From positions 558,001 through 622,000 of the forward strand of contig CAWBTU010000006.1 of NCBI GenBank assembly GCA_963791805.1: a DNA stretch of 64,000 nt, in the 5' to 3' direction. A model generated the notes under the pieces. It did not search any database. It saw only the letters and a program-made list of their open reading frames with translations, and was not told where the DNA came from. This DNA is from JACMJL01 sp963791805 (GTDB lineage Bacteria > Bacillota > Clostridia > Clostridiales > Clostridiaceae). Shown here one piece after another: positions 52,137 to 60,628 of the stretch. The translations under genes were made by a program, and so were the position numbers. Position 1 is the stretch's first letter. Each line of letters begins with the position of its first letter.

Positions 52137-52327
52137 GTAAAAAACAGTTAGTTACCGTAACTAAAATATTATATGAATAGCATGGTTAGTTTATAGTAGA
52201 TCAGGCCCACGAATATACAAACAGAAGTTTTATATATTCGTGTCTCGTAATTATAACTAATTGCTTGAAATATGATTATTTTGATATAAAATGATAGGTG
52301 TAGATACAAAAGGTAAGGAGAGAATTG

Positions 52328-52666
52328 ATGAATATTCAAATATTCGGTGTGAAAAAATGCTTTGATACTCAAAAAGCAGAAAGATACTTTAAAGAAAGAA
52401 AAATAAAGTATCAATTAATTGATTTAAATCAGAAGGGTTTAAGTAAAGGTGAATTAACTAGCGTTAAGGCTTCAGTGGGGATAAATAATTTAATTAATAG
52501 CAAAGTAAAGGAATATAAGATACTTAACATTGAAAATATTAGAAACGATAGCGTAAAAGAAGAACTACTTTTAAACAACCCTAGACTATATAAAACCCCA
52601 ATAGTACGTAATGGTAAATTAGCTACAGTTGGTTATCACAGTGATATATGGCAAGAATGGGAGTAA
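52328..52666 (+). CDS. ArsC/Spx-family thioredoxin-fold protein
   Basis: 112 residues from ATG 52328, with AAGGAGAG upstream (a TTG precedes it directly). The ArsC fold is clear: IQIFGVKKCFDTQKAERYFKERKIKYQLIDL and YKTPIVRNGKLATVGYHSDIW. Only one Cys is in the first loop (KKCFDT), not the CxxC of Spx, so it resembles the monothiol YffB/ArsC-like group. Role is probably in thiol redox chemistry rather than proven arsenate reduction. Confidence 0.8.
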   Translation: MNIQIFGVKKCFDTQKAERYFKERKIKYQLIDLNQKGLSKGELTSVKASVGINNLINSKVKEYKILNIENIRNDSVKEELLLNNPRLYKTPIVRNGKLATVGYHSDIWQEWE

Positions 52667-52734
52667 GCCATTAACATTAATGTAAAGAAGATATAAGTAG
52701 AGTAACAGCCTGATATTTTATGACTAGAGAAAAT

Positions 52735-52935
52735 TTACTGTGTCAAGAAAGCAATATTAATTGGTGCATTTGATAGATTATCAGTTTCTTTAACTACTTT
52801 ATCACTAACCCCTAAATCTATATTATTTTTTGATATTTTTGTGGCTTTTACCTTCAAGAATACATAATAGCTGTAGCCACTTCCTAGGCTGAAAATAAGT
52901 ACAAAGAGCAGAGTACTCGAAATTAATGTTTATTT
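52735..52935 (-). pseudogene. LytR-CpsA-Psr (LCP) family gene fragment
   Basis: No gene in the 342 bases between the ArsC-like and amidase genes, but the minus strand reads TLLFVLIFSLGSGYSYYVFLKVKATK...SNAPINIAFLTQ and then stops. A membrane helix followed by an N-I-A-F/L-L strand is the start of LCP wall-polymer ligases. There is no start codon and no catalytic domain, so it is a remnant of about 60 codons. Confidence 0.45.
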
Positions 52936-53008
52936 TACAACTTTGATACAACTATAAGATAGTTTGGATACTAAATTATTTTATAGTTAAATAAACAGGG
53001 GGTATCAA

Positions 53009-53782
53009 ATGAAGAAATATAGATTTAAGAACAAGAAGAAAATAAGCAAGAAGAAAATTTTTATAATGGCAGGTGTATTATTAATAACTTTAACCACCCT
53101 AAGGATTTGTAGAAACTTTTCATCAGATTCCAAAGTTAATAAAGTATATGGTGAAAAAAAAGATTCTATTAATAATAAATCTTATAGCAGCAATGAAAAT
53201 AATATCAAAAATGGAGACAAGCCTTTAGTTGTGATTGACCCAGGTCATGGTGGAGTTGATCCTGGAACAAGTGGGAATGGTTTAGTTGAAAAGGAAGTTT
53301 CACTTGATTTATGTAAAAAGATTGAAAGTTCATTAAAGAAATCTGGAATTAATACTTATATGATAAGGGATGATGATAAAACAATTGATTACAGAGAAAG
53401 AATAAAAATTGCTAATACGAAAAATGCTGCTTTATACTTAAGCATTCATTGTGATAACTTTAAAGATACTAGCACTAATGGATTTGAAGTTTTTTATTCA
53501 AGAGCAACTGATCTTAAAAAAGGTAATCTTTTGGAAAAGGATTACGCAAAAATAATGGAAAATAGTCTAATAAATGTACCAGAGATTAAAAGTAGAGGTA
53601 TATATCCAAATGCAACCTATTCTGTTTTAGTAAGGGCTCAGATGCCGTCGATTATTTTTGAAATGGGTTTTCTGTCTAATAAAAATGATGCAGACCAATT
53701 GAAAAGCCAAAGTTATAAATTGAGAGCTGCAGAAGCTTTGTCACAAGGTATACAGAAGTCCTTGGAGAAGATGAAGGAATAA
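53009..53782 (+). CDS. N-acetylmuramoyl-L-alanine amidase, CwlD-like (Amidase_3)
   Basis: 257 residues. Lysine-rich start, one membrane segment (about 17-35) and a polar linker to about residue 72, then Amidase_3 with the zinc and catalytic residues: VVIDPGHGGVDPG, LVEKEVSLDL, LYLSIHCDNF and FEMGFLSN. In Bacillus, CwlD trims stem peptides so that muramic-delta-lactam forms in the spore cortex; general wall turnover is the alternative. GGGGGTAT precedes the ATG. Single gene. Confidence 0.9.
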   Translation: MKKYRFKNKKKISKKKIFIMAGVLLITLTTLRICRNFSSDSKVNKVYGEKKDSINNKSYSSNENNIKNGDKPLVVIDPGHGGVDPGTSGNGLVEKEVSLDLCKKIESSLKKSGINTYMIRDDDKTIDYRERIKIANTKNAALYLSIHCDNFKDTSTNGFEVFYSRATDLKKGNLLEKDYAKIMENSLINVPEIKSRGIYPNATYSVLVRAQMPSIIFEMGFLSNKNDADQLKSQSYKLRAAEALSQGIQKSLEKMKE

Positions 53783-53886
53783 TAATAATAATTGGCATAG
53801 ACTTTTCTTTAAATTAATCCTATTTTTGTGTATAGTAATGGTTATATAGCGATATTTAGTAAATTTATAAAAGTAAAGGTGAAGAG

Positions 53887-55383
53887 ATGAAGTTTTGGAA
53901 AAGAATATTTATATATTCAATGACATTATTTTTAATTATATTTAATAGTGCTGGTATATTCATTATCGAAAATATTCATAAAAGAAGTATAGACAGAACT
54001 ATAAAAGTAGCACTAGACGAGCATAAAAACGTAGAGGGGATTCTGGATCTAAATTCTGATTCTTTTGTAGATACTACCAAAATAATTTACTCCAATGATA
54101 AATCAAACTTGTCATCAGTTGACAATGACAAAAATGCGATTGAAAAGCAACTACAGGATTGGATATCATTGGTGGTACCTAGTTATGTTTTCAATGATAA
54201 GATAGAACCTAATTTTATAGAGATATACGATAATAATAACAAGCTGTTTTTTTCTAATTCTGGATTGCAAATCAAAACTTCAAGACCAGAAATCATTGAA
54301 TCAAAGCTAAATGAAAGAACTTTTATAATAAGAAAAGTTCAGAATAAATACTATCTTTTTATAAGCTCTAAATTTAAGATAAAAGAAAATCCGCTTAATC
54401 TAATATTAATAAAAAATATAAACTTGGTATATGAAGAACGGTTACAAAACTATAAACTATTTTTAATATTGGATGGGTGTATATCTTTAATACTTGCTAT
54501 AGGTATGTATTTTATTTCAAAGAAGGTAACAAAACCTATAGTGAAACTCAGTGATGTATCTAAAGAAATTACCCAAGGAAATTACGCTAAGAGAGCAGAA
54601 GTTAAAAATAGTAAAGATGAAATAGGGATACTGGCAAAGAATTTTAATACTATGATTCAAGCCACTGAGGATACTATTGAAGAATTAAAAAATTTAAATA
54701 ATGCTAAACAAGTATTTATTGATAGCTTAACTCATGAACTAAAAACACCGCTGACCTCAATTATTGGATACTCTGATTTGCTGCTAAAAGGAAATATTAC
54801 GGAAGAAATTAAATATACAGCCTTAAACTATATAAATTCAGAAGCTAAAAGAGTAGAAAAGTTAAGCTTAACTCTACTAAAGTTAATATTAGTGAAGCAA
54901 GAAGATTTAAATTTTAATATTATATCATTAAAGGAATGTGTCTATACTGCATGTAAAACCTTAAGTTATAAAATAGAAACTAAAGAAATAGTCTTAAAAC
55001 TAAATATAGAGGACTGTACAATTAGGGGAGATAAAGATTTAATTATAGTACTTATAATAAACCTTTTAGACAATGCAATAAAAGCTTCTACAGTTTCGGG
55101 GATAATTGATATTGAATGTGGGGTTTCTATGGAGTGTGGTCAATACATTTTGATTCTTAAAGATTACGGTGTAGGTATACCGAAAGAAGATTTAAGTAGT
55201 ATTAAAGAGCCTTTTTATATGGTGGATAAGGCCAGAGATAGAGCTAACAGTGGCGTTGGATTAGGTCTAGCCATATGTGATGAAATATGTAATGTTCATA
55301 ATATTAATTTTGATATTACTAGTGTAGTGAATGAAGGCACAGTGGTAGTACTAAAATTTAATAAGGAGAATAGCATAGAATGA
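53887..55383 (+). CDS. Membrane sensor histidine kinase
   Basis: 498 residues. Helix 1 (about 7-29), an external sensor domain (30-185), helix 2 (about 187-208), HAMP (about 208-262), HisKA with H283 in LTHELKTPLTSIIGYSDLLL, and HATPase_c with the N box NLLDNAIKAS, G1 DYGVGIP and G2 SGVGLGLAIC. Phosphorylates the response regulator encoded two genes on. Its last codons overlap the lipoprotein gene by 4 bases. AAAGGTGAAGAG precedes the ATG. Confidence 0.95.
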   Translation: MKFWKRIFIYSMTLFLIIFNSAGIFIIENIHKRSIDRTIKVALDEHKNVEGILDLNSDSFVDTTKIIYSNDKSNLSSVDNDKNAIEKQLQDWISLVVPSYVFNDKIEPNFIEIYDNNNKLFFSNSGLQIKTSRPEIIESKLNERTFIIRKVQNKYYLFISSKFKIKENPLNLILIKNINLVYEERLQNYKLFLILDGCISLILAIGMYFISKKVTKPIVKLSDVSKEITQGNYAKRAEVKNSKDEIGILAKNFNTMIQATEDTIEELKNLNNAKQVFIDSLTHELKTPLTSIIGYSDLLLKGNITEEIKYTALNYINSEAKRVEKLSLTLLKLILVKQEDLNFNIISLKECVYTACKTLSYKIETKEIVLKLNIEDCTIRGDKDLIIVLIINLLDNAIKASTVSGIIDIECGVSMECGQYILILKDYGVGIPKEDLSSIKEPFYMVDKARDRANSGVGLGLAICDEICNVHNINFDITSVVNEGTVVVLKFNKENSIE

Positions 55384-56021
55384 AAAGAAATTTGAAAATT
55401 ATTTTGTTAATATTTTTTATAATAGCAAATTTATCAGCATGCTCATTTGATTTAAATCACTACGAAGGTAAACTATACTCTGATAAGAAATTTACTCATG
55501 ATGTTGATAATAGAAATGAACAAAAGCTGAATATATTTACTAGGAATAAGGCTATAGAAAAAGCGATAATTACTTTTGATAAAGGGTTTAATATAAAAAT
55601 TGATAGACCTAAACTTACTGAATCAATTAAATTGATTAACTATTATGGAGAATATACCTATGTGTGGCAAATAAACTGGTTAGAGGATTCAACAAATGAA
55701 AGTTACAATTGTATTATAGATTCTAGCAATGGTGATATAATAAGTATTAGTGTATTAGATCAAAATAGAAAGCGAGAAGGTAATATTTACAAAATTACTA
55801 GCGATGAGAATATAAATATAAGTACTCCATTGTTAACAGAACTTAAAATTAATACTAAGGATTATGAAATAAAGGATTCTAATAATAAAGATATATTTAA
55901 TAAATACTATGAGTTACAGTTTTCTCGTATTAATGATTCTAAGCAGCAGTTTTTTATTTATATTGATGGCACAAATAAAAAATTGGTTTCTTATTCGCGC
56001 TTTAAAAAATATTTATATTGA
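55380..56021 (+). CDS. Lipoprotein with PepSY-like repeats, between kinase and regulator genes
   Basis: 213 residues. Lipoprotein signal with lipobox LSAC near residue 21. The mature part has KAIEKAIITFDKGF, then YTYVWQINWLE...SYNCIIDSSNGDIISISV, and a second block DYEIKDSNNK...YYELQFSRIND, like PepSY/YpeB-type domains. The 4-base overlap with the kinase gene means coupled translation. It may act as an accessory sensor outside the membrane for the kinase (inference). Confidence 0.75.
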   Translation: MKRNLKIILLIFFIIANLSACSFDLNHYEGKLYSDKKFTHDVDNRNEQKLNIFTRNKAIEKAIITFDKGFNIKIDRPKLTESIKLINYYGEYTYVWQINWLEDSTNESYNCIIDSSNGDIISISVLDQNRKREGNIYKITSDENINISTPLLTELKINTKDYEIKDSNNKDIFNKYYELQFSRINDSKQQFFIYIDGTNKKLVSYSRFKKYLY

Positions 56022-56046
56022 GGCAGTTAACTATGGAGGTACATAG

Positions 56047-56700
56047 ATGAAGAGAATTTTGGTGGTTGAAGACGATATATCAGTAAGAGATTTAATTTCG
56101 ATAAATCTTCAGATGGTTGGATATGAGGTTTTAACAGCTGGCGATGGCATATCCGCAAAAGAAATTATAGAAAAAGAAAGTATAGACCTAATATTATTAG
56201 ATGTTATGTTACCGAAAATGGATGGATTTACTTTGATTACAAATATTAAAAGTAAAGGTGTACCAGTAATATTTGTCACTGCAAAAGATTCTGTGCTTGA
56301 AAAAGTTAAAGGGCTAAGACTTGGAGCTGATGATTATATAGTCAAGCCTTTTGAAACAATTGAACTATTAACAAGAATAGAAGTTGTATTACGAAGATAT
56401 GGAGTTTTGGATAAAATAATAAAATTCAAACACTTAGAAATATATTTAGATCAAAGAATGGTTAAAGAAAATGATAAAATAGTTGACCTTACATTTAAGG
56501 AATTTGACCTACTGATATTATTTTTAAATAATAAAAATATAGCTTTATCTAGAGATCAAATTCTGGAAAGAGTGTGGGGTTATGACTATGGAGGAGAAAC
56601 AAGAACTGTAGATATTCATGTGCAAAGACTTAGAGACAAGTTAAATTTAAAGGATAATATTAAAACTATCTTTAAGATTGGATATAGATTGCAAGAATAA
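56047..56700 (+). CDS. OmpR-family response regulator
   Basis: 217 residues. Receiver domain with D9/D10, phospho-site D52 in LILLDVMLPKMDGF, Thr in FVTAKD and the Lys of IVKPFE. The C-terminal winged helix carries LTFKEFDLLILFLNNKNIALSRDQIL and RTVDIHVQRLRDKL. Cognate to the histidine kinase in the same operon. TGGAGG precedes the ATG, 25 bases after the lipoprotein gene. Targets are unknown. Confidence 0.95.
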   Translation: MKRILVVEDDISVRDLISINLQMVGYEVLTAGDGISAKEIIEKESIDLILLDVMLPKMDGFTLITNIKSKGVPVIFVTAKDSVLEKVKGLRLGADDYIVKPFETIELLTRIEVVLRRYGVLDKIIKFKHLEIYLDQRMVKENDKIVDLTFKEFDLLILFLNNKNIALSRDQILERVWGYDYGGETRTVDIHVQRLRDKLNLKDNIKTIFKIGYRLQE

Positions 56701-56811
56701 AACTATAGAAATCAACCATATATTTCAAGAAAATTCATGATAAAAAGTGGATTTTTTTGCTTTTTTATTTTACGTAAATAAAATTTGTTTGAAAAACAGT
56801 GGAGGAATCAA

Positions 56812-57492
56812 ATGAAAAATTACAGCGTTTTTGATATAATTGGGCCCATTATGATTGGCCCTTCAAGTTCACATACAGCTGGCGCTGCAAGGCTTGCGAA
56901 GATAGCAGGCATTATTGCAGGCAAAAATATAAAGGAAGTTGAATTTTTATTACATGGTTCTTTTGCTAAAACCTATAGGGGTCACGGAACTGACAAGGCA
57001 TTAGTAGCTGGTATTTTAGGAATGGACCCTTGGGATGAAAAACTAAGAGATTCCTTTAATGTTGCAAGAGAGAATAATTTGAAATTTACTTTTACTGAAG
57101 TGGATTTAGGAGATGTACATCCCAATACAGTAAAGTTTATTATAAAAAAAGTTAGTGGAAGAATTGTAGAAATATCAGGTTCCTCAATTGGTGGAGGTAA
57201 TATTCTGATTTTCAACGTTGATGGAGAAAAGGTTAATTTCACAGGCAATTATCCAACACTGATAATTACCCATAAGGATGTTCCAGGCATGGTCTCTAAA
57301 GTAAGTACATTATTATATTATGAGAATATAAATATCGCATTTATGAATGTGTACAGGGATAGTAGAGGTTTAAAAGCCGCAATGGTATTTGAAACAGATA
57401 CTATTATACCAAAAGATGTGATAAACAAGATAAAGCAATTAGGCAATATAGAAAGTATTAAGGAAATTGTTCCTACTAAGAAGGGGGTTTAA
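56812..57492 (+). CDS. sdaAB: L-serine dehydratase, iron-sulfur type, beta subunit
   Basis: 226 residues from ATG 56812, behind GTGGAGGAATC; an in-frame start at 56785 has no site. Motifs are DIIGPIMIGPSSSHTAGAARLAK and LLHGSFAKTYRGHGTDKALVAGILG. The last 70 residues are an ACT domain (LIITHKDVPGMVSKVSTLL). With SdaAA it makes the [4Fe-4S] enzyme that converts L-serine to pyruvate and ammonia. The alpha gene starts 3 bases after its stop. Confidence 0.97.
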   Translation: MKNYSVFDIIGPIMIGPSSSHTAGAARLAKIAGIIAGKNIKEVEFLLHGSFAKTYRGHGTDKALVAGILGMDPWDEKLRDSFNVARENNLKFTFTEVDLGDVHPNTVKFIIKKVSGRIVEISGSSIGGGNILIFNVDGEKVNFTGNYPTLIITHKDVPGMVSKVSTLLYYENINIAFMNVYRDSRGLKAAMVFETDTIIPKDVINKIKQLGNIESIKEIVPTKKGV

Positions 57493-57495
57493 TTT

Positions 57496-58362
57496 ATGTT
57501 TGCAAATTCAGGTGAAGAATTAATTAAAATTTGTGAAGAAGAAGAATTATCTATTTGGGAGTATACTTTAAAATCTGAGGAAGATGAAACTGAAATTAGT
57601 AGGGATAAGATAGTTGAACAAATGAAAAAAAATCTAATTGTAATGAAAGAATCAGCTCAATTTGGTTTAGAGAATGAAACAAAATCAATTAGTGGGTTAA
57701 TTGGTGGAGATGCAATTAAACTAAATAAGTATGCGAGTTCAGGCAACACTTTAACAGGAGAATTTATGGTTAAGGCTATGGCTAGAGCCATATCTTGTTC
57801 AGAAGTAAATGCTGCAATGGGCAAAATTGTTGCATCGCCTACAGCTGGTTCTTGCGGAATATTGCCTGCTGTAATAATAACAGCAGGAGAAAAATTAAAT
57901 AAAACTGAAGATGAATTAGTAAATGCTTTGTTTACCGCTGCTGGAGTAGGAATAATAATAGCAAAAAATGCTACCTTGTCTGGAGCTGAAGGTGGATGCC
58001 AAGCAGAATGTGGCTCTGCGGCAGCTATGGGTGCAGCGGCAGTTGTTGAAATGATGGGAGGTTCACCTCAAATGGCATTAGATGCTGCTGCTATAGTTAT
58101 TAAGAATATTTTAGGCTTAGTATGTGATCCTATTGCAGGTCTTGTTGAAATTCCTTGTGCAAAAAGAAATGCCGCAGGTACAGTGAGTGCCTTGACAAGT
58201 GCAGATATGGTTATGAGTGGAGTTGTAAGTAGAATACCTTTTGATGATACAGTTTTGGCTATGCACAAAGTTGGAAAGCAATTGTCCTGTGAACTCAAAG
58301 AAACAGCTATGGGAGGCCTTGCAATTACACCAACTGGATTAAAACTTAGAAATAGCATATAG
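57496..58362 (+). CDS. sdaAA: L-serine dehydratase, iron-sulfur type, alpha subunit
   Basis: 288 residues. Signatures are KIVASPTAGSCGILPAVI, GAEGGCQAECGSAAAMGAAA and LVCDPIAGLVEIPCAKRNAAG, which supply the cluster cysteines. AAGGGGGTT precedes the ATG, inside the end of sdaAB. Downstream of its stop codon is a partial copy of the dispersed hairpin repeat. Confidence 0.97.
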   Translation: MFANSGEELIKICEEEELSIWEYTLKSEEDETEISRDKIVEQMKKNLIVMKESAQFGLENETKSISGLIGGDAIKLNKYASSGNTLTGEFMVKAMARAISCSEVNAAMGKIVASPTAGSCGILPAVIITAGEKLNKTEDELVNALFTAAGVGIIIAKNATLSGAEGGCQAECGSAAAMGAAAVVEMMGGSPQMALDAAAIVIKNILGLVCDPIAGLVEIPCAKRNAAGTVSALTSADMVMSGVVSRIPFDDTVLAMHKVGKQLSCELKETAMGGLAITPTGLKLRNSI

Positions 58363-58387
58363 GCTATCTATTAAGAGAAGGGTGTCC
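58362..58387 (-). repeat. Dispersed hairpin repeat, partial inverted copy C
   Basis: Read on the minus strand, the 26 bases from GGACACCCTTCTC to TAGATAGCC match copy A (from 36769) with three differences. Only one arm and the loop are present. It begins right at the sdaAA stop codon and lies opposite in orientation to copies A and B. Confidence 0.55.
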
Positions 58388-58513
58388 TACGCTTACCAAA
58401 GACAAAAATAAAAGGTTATTTAAAATAAGGTCTGATTATACAAGAAAAAATGTTGATTTTTGTTGAAATATAGAATATACTGAATTTATTGAATAATTAT
58501 GGTTGAGATTTTG

Positions 58514-58560
58514 AGAGCCACAATTAGAGCAAATAGCTTTAATTGTGGCCTTTTGTTTTA
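58514..58560 (+). terminator. Terminator after sdaAA
   Basis: GCCACAATTA pairs with TAATTGTGGC (about 58516-58550), then TTTTGTTTT. In the same 350-base gap an imperfect stem, ATTAAGACTGAAATGAAAA against TTTTCATTGCTTCAGTTTTTAAT (58647-58700), precedes the lipase gene and may be a second terminator. Confidence 0.8.
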
Positions 58561-58736
58561 ATATTATGTAAACGTTTAGTTAGAGACAGAAGATGTAATT
58601 ACTTAAATGATAATGAAAATATAGTCAAGCCCTAAAGTAATATAAAAATTAAGACTGAAATGAAAAACGTAGCTAACTTTTCATTGCTTCAGTTTTTAAT
58701 TTATAGAAATTTAATATGAGGGGGTCCATTATTGTT

Positions 58737-59870
58737 ATGAAATTTAAAACATCAAAATTCATGCTTCTAATGTTTGTAAGCGCAATTCTCTTTATCTCTG
58801 TAAATATTTATACAGTTAAAGCTGCAGAGGTTCAACCAGATTACGGAATTTATTGGTATGGTAAAGGCAATGTGTCTCAGAAATTTGAAAGCGGTGTGCC
58901 AAATAAGTATTATGACCCAACTAAGCCTACAGTTATTTATGTTCATGGATGGCAGCCAACATGTCAATTACTTTACAACAGAGAAACTTTTAATTTTTTA
59001 GATGAGCTATTAAGACCAGTTAATGGTGCAGATGATTGGATTGCTAAGGGTTGGAATGTAGGAACCTTCTATTGGGATTTCTTTGCAGATGAGATTAGTG
59101 TAACTGATGCAGAAGCAAAGATTTGGACACCTAATGGACCACAGGCTATGAGATGGCTAGATCATAACGGAGTTTATCATAGCTATTCTACTGCAAAAAG
59201 TATGGGTGAATTATTCTATGATAATTATGTACAAGCTATGAAAGGCTATCAAGGAAATGAGATTAGAATAGCAGGTCATTCTTTAGGAAATCAAATGGGT
59301 ACATATTTAACAAAAAGAGTGTATGATTCAGCTGATGCAGGAAAAATAGCTAATAATTTAAAGCCAACTAGGTTAGCGTTACTTGATCCTTATTTCTCAA
59401 ACCTAGGTAAGTATTACTTAGGAGGAAAATGGACTGGAGAAGTTTGCAGAGGTTATGTTTCAGATTTGAAAAGTAAGGGGTTAGCTATTGAAGCATACAG
59501 ATCTTCAGTAGTATCAATGGGTGTACTTGGAGATTCAAATGAGCAAGAGTTTGCAATGACTTCCTTTGCAAATCTGATGCCTTTATTTAGGGTAGACCCT
59601 GTTAACCAACATAATGCTGCAAAAAGTATTTATTTCAGATCTTTTAGTGCGCCAGCACCAGTCTTATATGACAGAGATATATTGGGATTCTATCATAGAA
59701 TATCTGGAAGTGGTCCATCAGCGGCTTCTAGTAATGCTGATATACTTAAAAATATGAAGTCCAATTGTAGTTTTCAGCTTTTAACAGGAGCATTTACAAT
59801 GGATTCGAAGGACAACGGTTATGTGAAATTAGACAGAAATAGTATAATTCCAGTAGTACCAATTAACTAA
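58737..59870 (+). CDS. Secreted alpha/beta-hydrolase, lipase-like
   Basis: 377 residues from ATG 58737; the GAGGGGG site lies inside an upstream in-frame ATG at 58716, so the later start is preferred. Signal peptide (MKFKTSKFMLLMFVSAILFISVNIYTVKA). Lipase features are the oxyanion-hole segment VIYVHGWQP, nucleophile elbow IAGHSLGNQ, and an Asp in ALLDPYFSN. The catalytic His is less clear (perhaps DPVNQHNAA or GFYHRISG). The pattern recalls pancreatic-type lipases. Substrate unproven; exported to the medium or wall. Confidence 0.8.
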   Translation: MKFKTSKFMLLMFVSAILFISVNIYTVKAAEVQPDYGIYWYGKGNVSQKFESGVPNKYYDPTKPTVIYVHGWQPTCQLLYNRETFNFLDELLRPVNGADDWIAKGWNVGTFYWDFFADEISVTDAEAKIWTPNGPQAMRWLDHNGVYHSYSTAKSMGELFYDNYVQAMKGYQGNEIRIAGHSLGNQMGTYLTKRVYDSADAGKIANNLKPTRLALLDPYFSNLGKYYLGGKWTGEVCRGYVSDLKSKGLAIEAYRSSVVSMGVLGDSNEQEFAMTSFANLMPLFRVDPVNQHNAAKSIYFRSFSAPAPVLYDRDILGFYHRISGSGPSAASSNADILKNMKSNCSFQLLTGAFTMDSKDNGYVKLDRNSIIPVVPIN

Positions 59871-59898
59871 TTATGTACATCAAGTAAAACTTTGATTA

Positions 59899-59968
59899 CA
59901 ACAGGATATTTTATGCATTGCTACATTCCTCCTAGCGTAAAATATCCTGTTGTATAATTTTTTGCTGT
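59899..59968 (+). terminator. Terminator after the lipase-like gene
   Basis: ACAGGATATTTTATGC (59901-59916) pairs with GCGTAAAATATCCTGT (59935-59950), one G-U pair, then ATAATTTTTT. Confidence 0.82.
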
Positions 59969-60041
59969 AAATTAGTTTAGGGTTTATTATGAGAAATTGA
60001 CATGAAAAAGTATAGTGCCGTCATAATTCTTTATTTTCTTC

Positions 60042-60070
60042 TTGAAAGTCTCTAGTAAAGCTGATAAAAT
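60042..60070 (+). promoter_or_regulatory. Sigma-A type promoter of the glycine riboswitch transcript
   Basis: TTGAAA (60042-60047), 17-base spacer and TAAAAT (60065-60070), about 25 bases before the first aptamer. Confidence 0.65.
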
Positions 60071-60094
60071 GAAATCTGTAAACAACTGCATAAG

Positions 60095-60275
60095 TTCGGA
60101 TGAGTGTAGCAGGAGAGTATGGGTAATCCATACACCGAAGAAGTAAATCTTTCAGGTACCGTAAGGAGATGACTGTTACAGGACGAGCCCTTGGAGAGAC
60201 TCAAGTTAAATTGAGCACCGAAGGAGAAAATTAGTATTATGCTAGTGAAACTCTCAGGTAAAAGGACAGGGGATA
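60095..60275 (+). promoter_or_regulatory. Tandem glycine riboswitch
   Basis: Two gcvT-type aptamers in series. The first holds AGGAGAGTATGG, CACCGAAGAAGTAAATCTTTCAGGTA and a GACTGTTACAGGAC closing part. The second holds TTGGAGAGACTC, GCACCGAAGGAG and AAACTCTCAGGTAAAAGGACAGGGG. The conserved GGAGAG, CACCGA-GG and TCAGGTA boxes each occur twice. The downstream genes are an ACT protein and a DUF711 protein, so both should respond to glycine. Confidence 0.95.
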
Positions 60276-60318
60276 ATATTGATTTCAAGGGTCGAATATT
60301 ATCTATTCGGCTTTTTTT
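60272..60318 (+). terminator. Riboswitch expression platform: terminator with competing antiterminator
   Basis: Terminator: GTCGAATA (60291-60298) pairs with TATTCGGC (60304-60311), then TTTTTTT. Competing helix: GATAATATT (60272-60280) pairs perfectly with AATATTATC (60295-60303), which would break the terminator. The left strand of the competing helix abuts the second aptamer's closing stem. Confidence 0.8.
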
Positions 60319-60346
60319 GTAAAAAAAATTAGAGGAGGAACGCATT

Positions 60347-60616
60347 ATGAAGGCTATTTTAACGGTTATTGGAAAGGACAAGGTTGGCATTATTGCTCAT
60401 GTAAGTAATTTATTATTAGAAAAAAACGCAAATATTCTGGATATTAACCAGACTATCGTTGATAAATATTTTACCATGATTATGCTAGTAGATTTAGAGG
60501 AAATTAATCTTTCTTTAAAAGATTTAAATGAAGCACTAATACAAAAGGGTAAAGAGCTAGAAGTATCCATTCGAATGCAGCACGAGGATGTTTTTAATTC
60601 AATGCATCTAGTTTAA
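60347..60616 (+). CDS. ACT-domain protein, UPF0237
   Basis: 89 residues forming one ACT domain: AILTVIGKDKVGIIAHVSNLLLEKNANILDINQTIV, then FTMIMLVDLEEINLSL. ACT domains bind small molecules, often amino acids; glycine or serine would fit the upstream riboswitch (inference). GAGGAGG precedes the ATG. The DUF711 gene begins 12 bases after its stop; this pair is widely conserved together. Confidence 0.92.
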   Translation: MKAILTVIGKDKVGIIAHVSNLLLEKNANILDINQTIVDKYFTMIMLVDLEEINLSLKDLNEALIQKGKELEVSIRMQHEDVFNSMHLV

Positions 60617-60628
60617 GGAGGATAAGGA

